This document shows, piece by piece, positions 6,553 to 8,810 of a stretch of 8,810 nt of DNA (its first letter is position 1; the number at the start of each line of letters is the position of its first letter). The position numbers and the translations under genes were made by a program. Where the stretch lies: NCBI GenBank assembly GCA_904501795.1, contig CAJGCK010000049.1, positions 1 through 8,810 of the forward strand. The letters run 5' to 3'. This DNA comes from an uncultured Clostridia bacterium (GTDB lineage: Bacteria; Bacillota; Clostridia; Christensenellales; Borkfalkiaceae). The notes under the pieces are model-generated. The model did no database searches. It worked only from the letters and a program-made list of their open reading frames with translations, and was not told the DNA's origin.

Positions 6553-7257
6553 ATGTTAAACGCTAGTTCGTGGTTAATGCAAACGCCTATTGCACATCGT
6601 GGGCTTTGGTCAAGCGATATACCCGAAAACTCTATCCCCGCATATGAAAACGCAATAGCGCACGGCTTTGCTATTGAAATTGACGTTTATTCGAGTGCGG
6701 ACGGGCAACTTTTTTGTTTTCACGACGCTACTCTTATGCGCGTCACAGGAAAGAGCGGGTTTATTTACGAAAAAACAGCGAAAGAACTTAAAAGTCTTAA
6801 ACTGTTTTCTACCGAATATCATATTCCCACTTTTGAAGAAACGCTTGCCGTTTGCGAAAATAGAGCGCCACTTTTAATCGAAATAAAAAATCAGCCCGAC
6901 AAAAAGGTTGTGGACAAGGTTGTTGAAAGATTAAAAAGTTACTCGGGCGAATTTGCAGTTCAGTCGTTTAATCCCTTTTTTATAAAGCGAGTTAAAAAAC
7001 TTGCGCCCGAGTTCGCGCGTGGAATTTTAGGCACGAACGAAAAGATTAAAGAGAACTTTTTTACTAGGTGGGCACTAAAACGCTTGCCGTTTAACAATTT
7101 TATTCAACCGCATTTTATTAGTTATTACAAAGAAGGGTTGCCCGTAAAAAACAAACGCAATCTTCCCGTGCTTGCATGGACGATTATAAGCGACGAAGAA
7201 AAAGACAACGCCTTAAAATTTGCGAATAATATTATTTTTGAGAATTTTGTTCCTTAA
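6553..7257 (+). CDS. Cytosolic glycerophosphodiester phosphodiesterase (GDPD family)
   Basis: Hydrolyses glycerophosphodiesters, the deacylated head groups of phospholipids, to sn-glycerol 3-phosphate and an alcohol, using a divalent metal. The 234 residues have no signal peptide or membrane segment, so the enzyme is probably cytosolic. Visible family motifs are AHRG (14-17), PENS (24-27), IEIDV (41-45) with metal ligands Glu42 and Asp44, FHD (56-58) with catalytic His57, PTFEE (92-96) and LLIEIK (107-112). His15 and His57 are the expected catalytic pair. The C-terminus ends in WTI and NIIFENFVP, typical of the family. AGGAG (6541-6545) lies seven bases before the ATG. The gene stands alone between divergent lepA and convergent mscL, with its own terminator. 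Symbols ugpQ or glpQ are used for relatives, but I cannot choose between them. Confidence 0.92.
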   Translation: MLNASSWLMQTPIAHRGLWSSDIPENSIPAYENAIAHGFAIEIDVYSSADGQLFCFHDATLMRVTGKSGFIYEKTAKELKSLKLFSTEYHIPTFEETLAVCENRAPLLIEIKNQPDKKVVDKVVERLKSYSGEFAVQSFNPFFIKRVKKLAPEFARGILGTNEKIKENFFTRWALKRLPFNNFIQPHFISYYKEGLPVKNKRNLPVLAWTIISDEEKDNALKFANNIIFENFVP

Positions 7258-7288
7258 AAAAATCCCCGAGTTTTTCGGGGATTTTTTT
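7256..7288. terminator. Strong bidirectional rho-independent terminator between the GDPD gene and mscL
   Basis: A7-TCCCCGA (7256-7269) and TCGGGGA-T7 (7275-7288) are perfect inverted complements around the five-base loop GTTTT. A T run follows the G+C-rich stem on both strands, so it ends both convergent transcripts. The element overlaps the last bases of both stop codons (7255-7257 and 7287-7289). Confidence 0.9.
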
Positions 7289-7925
7289 ACTTGTTTTCTA
7301 AGTTTTTCTCTAAAAGTTCTTTTATTTGCTTCAAAAGAGCTTCGGTAGAGTTTTGGGCTTTTTCTATCTCTAATTGCGCTAATTTTTCTTGTTCAGCCTT
7401 TTCTGCCTCTTCTTTTTCTTTTTGTTCTTTAAGGGCTTTTTCTTCTAAATATTTTTTCACATCTTTTCTCTTTCTAATATTCACGCCATTAGCTTTAAGT
7501 TCAGCCCTTTCTTCTTTATTTAAATGTAGTTTGCGCAAAGTGTTACCCAAAACTTCATTGTTTTCTTTAAGTTTATTCATCGCTTTAACAATACTAAATA
7601 AAACGAATGCAATAAGCAAGAAATTTATTATTGCGTTAATTAGCGAGCCCCAGTCTATGTAGAACGAGTTTGCTAAATCGATTACCTTAGTAACGCCGTC
7701 TGCTTCTAATTTATACGCCGGCTCGCCCAAAAAAGTTACTATGTTCTCAAGCGAACCCTTGCCCATTATAAGCGCAAGCAAAAAATTAATTATCGGTTTT
7801 AAAACGAAATTAGACAACCCGTTTACTATAGCCGTAAACGCACCGCCGACGATAACGCCGACTGCCATATCTAGCACGTTTCCCCTTGTTATAAACTTTT
7901 TGAATTCCCCAAAAAATTTCTTCAT
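7287..7925 (-). CDS. mscL: Large-conductance mechanosensitive channel MscL with extended C-terminal tail
   Basis: Membrane channel that opens under high membrane tension and releases solutes during osmotic downshock. I chose the ATG at 7925 (212 residues), because GGGAG lies eight bases upstream and MKKFFGEFKKFITRGNVLDMAVG is the normal MscL start. An ATG at 7979 would add 18 residues but has no ribosome site and would have to read through this one. TM1 with the pore motif LDMAVGVIVGGAF covers about 18-50, an extracellular loop about 52-92, and TM2 about 93-114. The remaining ~98 residues are highly charged and rich in Lys, Glu, Ala and Leu (most strongly 136-187). They probably form a helical or coiled-coil tail much longer than that of classical MscL (about 120-150 residues in all). 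A promoter lies in the end of uppP, and a strong terminator follows directly. Confidence 0.92.
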   Translation of the reverse strand: MKKFFGEFKKFITRGNVLDMAVGVIVGGAFTAIVNGLSNFVLKPIINFLLALIMGKGSLENIVTFLGEPAYKLEADGVTKVIDLANSFYIDWGSLINAIINFLLIAFVLFSIVKAMNKLKENNEVLGNTLRKLHLNKEERAELKANGVNIRKRKDVKKYLEEKALKEQKEKEEAEKAEQEKLAQLEIEKAQNSTEALLKQIKELLEKNLENK

Positions 7926-7932
7926 ATGGTTT

Positions 7933-7937
7933 CTCCC
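7933..7937 (-). promoter_or_regulatory. Ribosome binding site that decides the mscL start
   Basis: The sense strand reads AAGGGAG, with GGGAG eight bases before the ATG at 7925. The in-frame ATG at 7979 has only AAAGCCTTCCCA before it, with no Shine-Dalgarno match. Confidence 0.65.
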
Positions 7938-8026
7938 TTCTCTTTTGTTTTTATTATTTTTTTTATAAACTTTCCGCATTGGGAAGGCTTTGCTATATTA
8001 AGTTCGTTTTTTAATTTTTCGTTCAT

Positions 8027-8056
8027 ATTATACCAAATATTCGATCAACGTGCCAA
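8027..8056 (-). promoter_or_regulatory. Sigma-A type promoter of mscL within the 3' end of uppP
   Basis: On the minus strand TTGGCA (8051-8056) is followed after 18 bases by a perfect TATAAT (8027-8032), which overlaps the uppP stop codon. Transcription from here would start near 8020 and give mscL a leader of about 95 nt, independent of uppP. Confidence 0.55.
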
Positions 8057-8807
8057 TGCTTAAAAGGACTAAGTATAACGAAAACCATTTATAGTTTGCT
8101 TTCTTTATTATTTTAAGCATAAACGTTATAGCAACGTACCCGCAAACCATAGCGGTAAGTACTCCAAGCAACAACGGCACGAAATTAATATTTCCTATTG
8201 CGCCCGTTTTTATACAGTCGTACCCTTCCAAAACAACGGCTGCAAGTATTATCGGCACACTCATTAAAAACGTGAAGTTTGCGTTTTCGGTTTTGTCAAG
8301 GCGAGCAATCGTGCCGGCGGTTATGGTTGAACCGCTTCTTGATATACCCGGCAAAACTCCAACCGCTTGGCCACAACCCATTATGAAGGCGTTTTTCGTG
8401 TTGAGAGAATTTAACATAACGTGCCTTTTAGAATAGATTGTAGAAAAAAACATTTCTACCGCCGTAAACATAAAGGTTATTGATAATAGATAAGAATTTT
8501 GCAAAAATAAGGTGTCTAAGTCAAATAGTTTTGAAACTACAATACCGATAACGCCCGCGGGGATAGTTGCTAAAACTAAATACCATAATTTATTTAGCGG
8601 TCTTCTAAAACAGTCTATAATTTGTTTCCATAACACCACTATAACGGGAATTAACGTACCAATGTGTAACATTACGCTATAAAATATAACGTTGTCTTCT
8701 ATCCCGAACCATCTTTGCAAAAGAATTAGATGCCCGCTACTTGAAATAGGTAAAAATTCTGCAAAACCCTGAACTGCGCCAAGTACTATGGCTTGCCAAA
8801 TTTCCAT
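8028..8807 (-). CDS. uppP: Undecaprenyl-diphosphate phosphatase UppP (BacA family)
   Basis: Integral membrane phosphatase that turns undecaprenyl diphosphate, released by peptidoglycan and other wall-polymer synthesis, back into the monophosphate carrier. Extra copies give bacitracin resistance. The 259 residues are slightly shorter than E. coli UppP (273). Both family signatures are intact: GAVQGFAEFLPISSSGHL (10-27), with Glu17, Ser22-24 and His26, and GVLPGISRSGSTI (150-162), with Arg157. At least seven hydrophobic segments span the chain. The ATG at 8807 is preceded immediately by an in-frame TAA, so translation cannot start upstream; its ribosome site lies outside the window. mscL follows 102 nt downstream in the same direction, but has a promoter of its own. 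Confidence 0.96.
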   Translation of the reverse strand: MEIWQAIVLGAVQGFAEFLPISSSGHLILLQRWFGIEDNVIFYSVMLHIGTLIPVIVVLWKQIIDCFRRPLNKLWYLVLATIPAGVIGIVVSKLFDLDTLFLQNSYLLSITFMFTAVEMFFSTIYSKRHVMLNSLNTKNAFIMGCGQAVGVLPGISRSGSTITAGTIARLDKTENANFTFLMSVPIILAAVVLEGYDCIKTGAIGNINFVPLLLGVLTAMVCGYVAITFMLKIIKKANYKWFSLYLVLLSIGTLIEYLV

Positions 8808-8810
8808 TTA

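Noticed and set aside
7291..7662. Plus-strand Ser/Phe-rich frame opposite mscL
   Set aside because: It is the complement of the Lys/Glu-rich MscL tail, begins directly after a strong terminator, and has no ribosome site.
7926..7979. 18-residue N-terminal extension of MscL from the ATG at 7979
   Set aside because: There is no Shine-Dalgarno before that ATG. The extension reads through a good ribosome site, and the family begins at the Met encoded at 7925.

Overview
The window looks like chromosomal DNA from an endospore-forming, low-G+C member of the Firmicutes (Bacillota), most likely a Clostridia-type organism. The main reason is a complete spoIIGA-sigE-sigG cluster. This encodes the membrane protease that activates pro-sigma-E, its substrate sigma-E, and the late forespore factor sigma-G, and such a set occurs only in endospore formers or their recent descendants. 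I cannot fix the genus from the sequence.

Layout from left to right. Positions 1-845 hold the 3' part of a plus-strand gene that is open to the left edge. It encodes a cysteine-rich, zinc-ribbon-like protein and is visibly more A+T-rich than the rest. Positions 846-1091 are non-coding and carry three back-to-back hairpins, the last of which is a good bidirectional terminator. From 1092 to 6454 the minus strand reads, in order of transcription, lepA, hemW, spoIIGA, sigE, sigG: an elongation factor, a haem chaperone/radical-SAM protein and the sporulation sigma cascade. A short plus-strand gene for a cytosolic glycerophosphodiester phosphodiesterase (6553-7257) diverges from lepA over overlapping promoters. 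It converges on mscL (minus strand, 7287-7925) with a shared strong bidirectional terminator between them. Upstream of mscL on the minus strand is uppP/bacA (8028-8807), whose start codon lies three bases from the right edge.

How the genes work together. SpoIIGA and SigE form a protease/substrate pair in the mother cell, encoded in overlapping frames (47 nt), followed by SigG for the forespore. LepA and HemW are the usual lepA-hemW housekeeping pair. In this genome spoIIGA follows hemW, where hrcA follows in Bacillus. UppP (undecaprenyl-phosphate recycling), MscL (osmotic safety valve) and the phosphodiesterase (glycerophosphodiester breakdown) are envelope or lipid housekeeping functions, but I see no evidence of a dedicated joint pathway.

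I do not see a clearly new system. The points most worth a second look are the triple-hairpin block next to the compositionally different left-hand gene, an inverted repeat flanking the candidate -10 element of spoIIGA, the changed CsfB/Gin-contact position in SigG, the hemW-spoIIGA junction, and the long charged tail on MscL. I saw no CRISPR array, tRNA, rRNA, insertion sequence or recognisable riboswitch.
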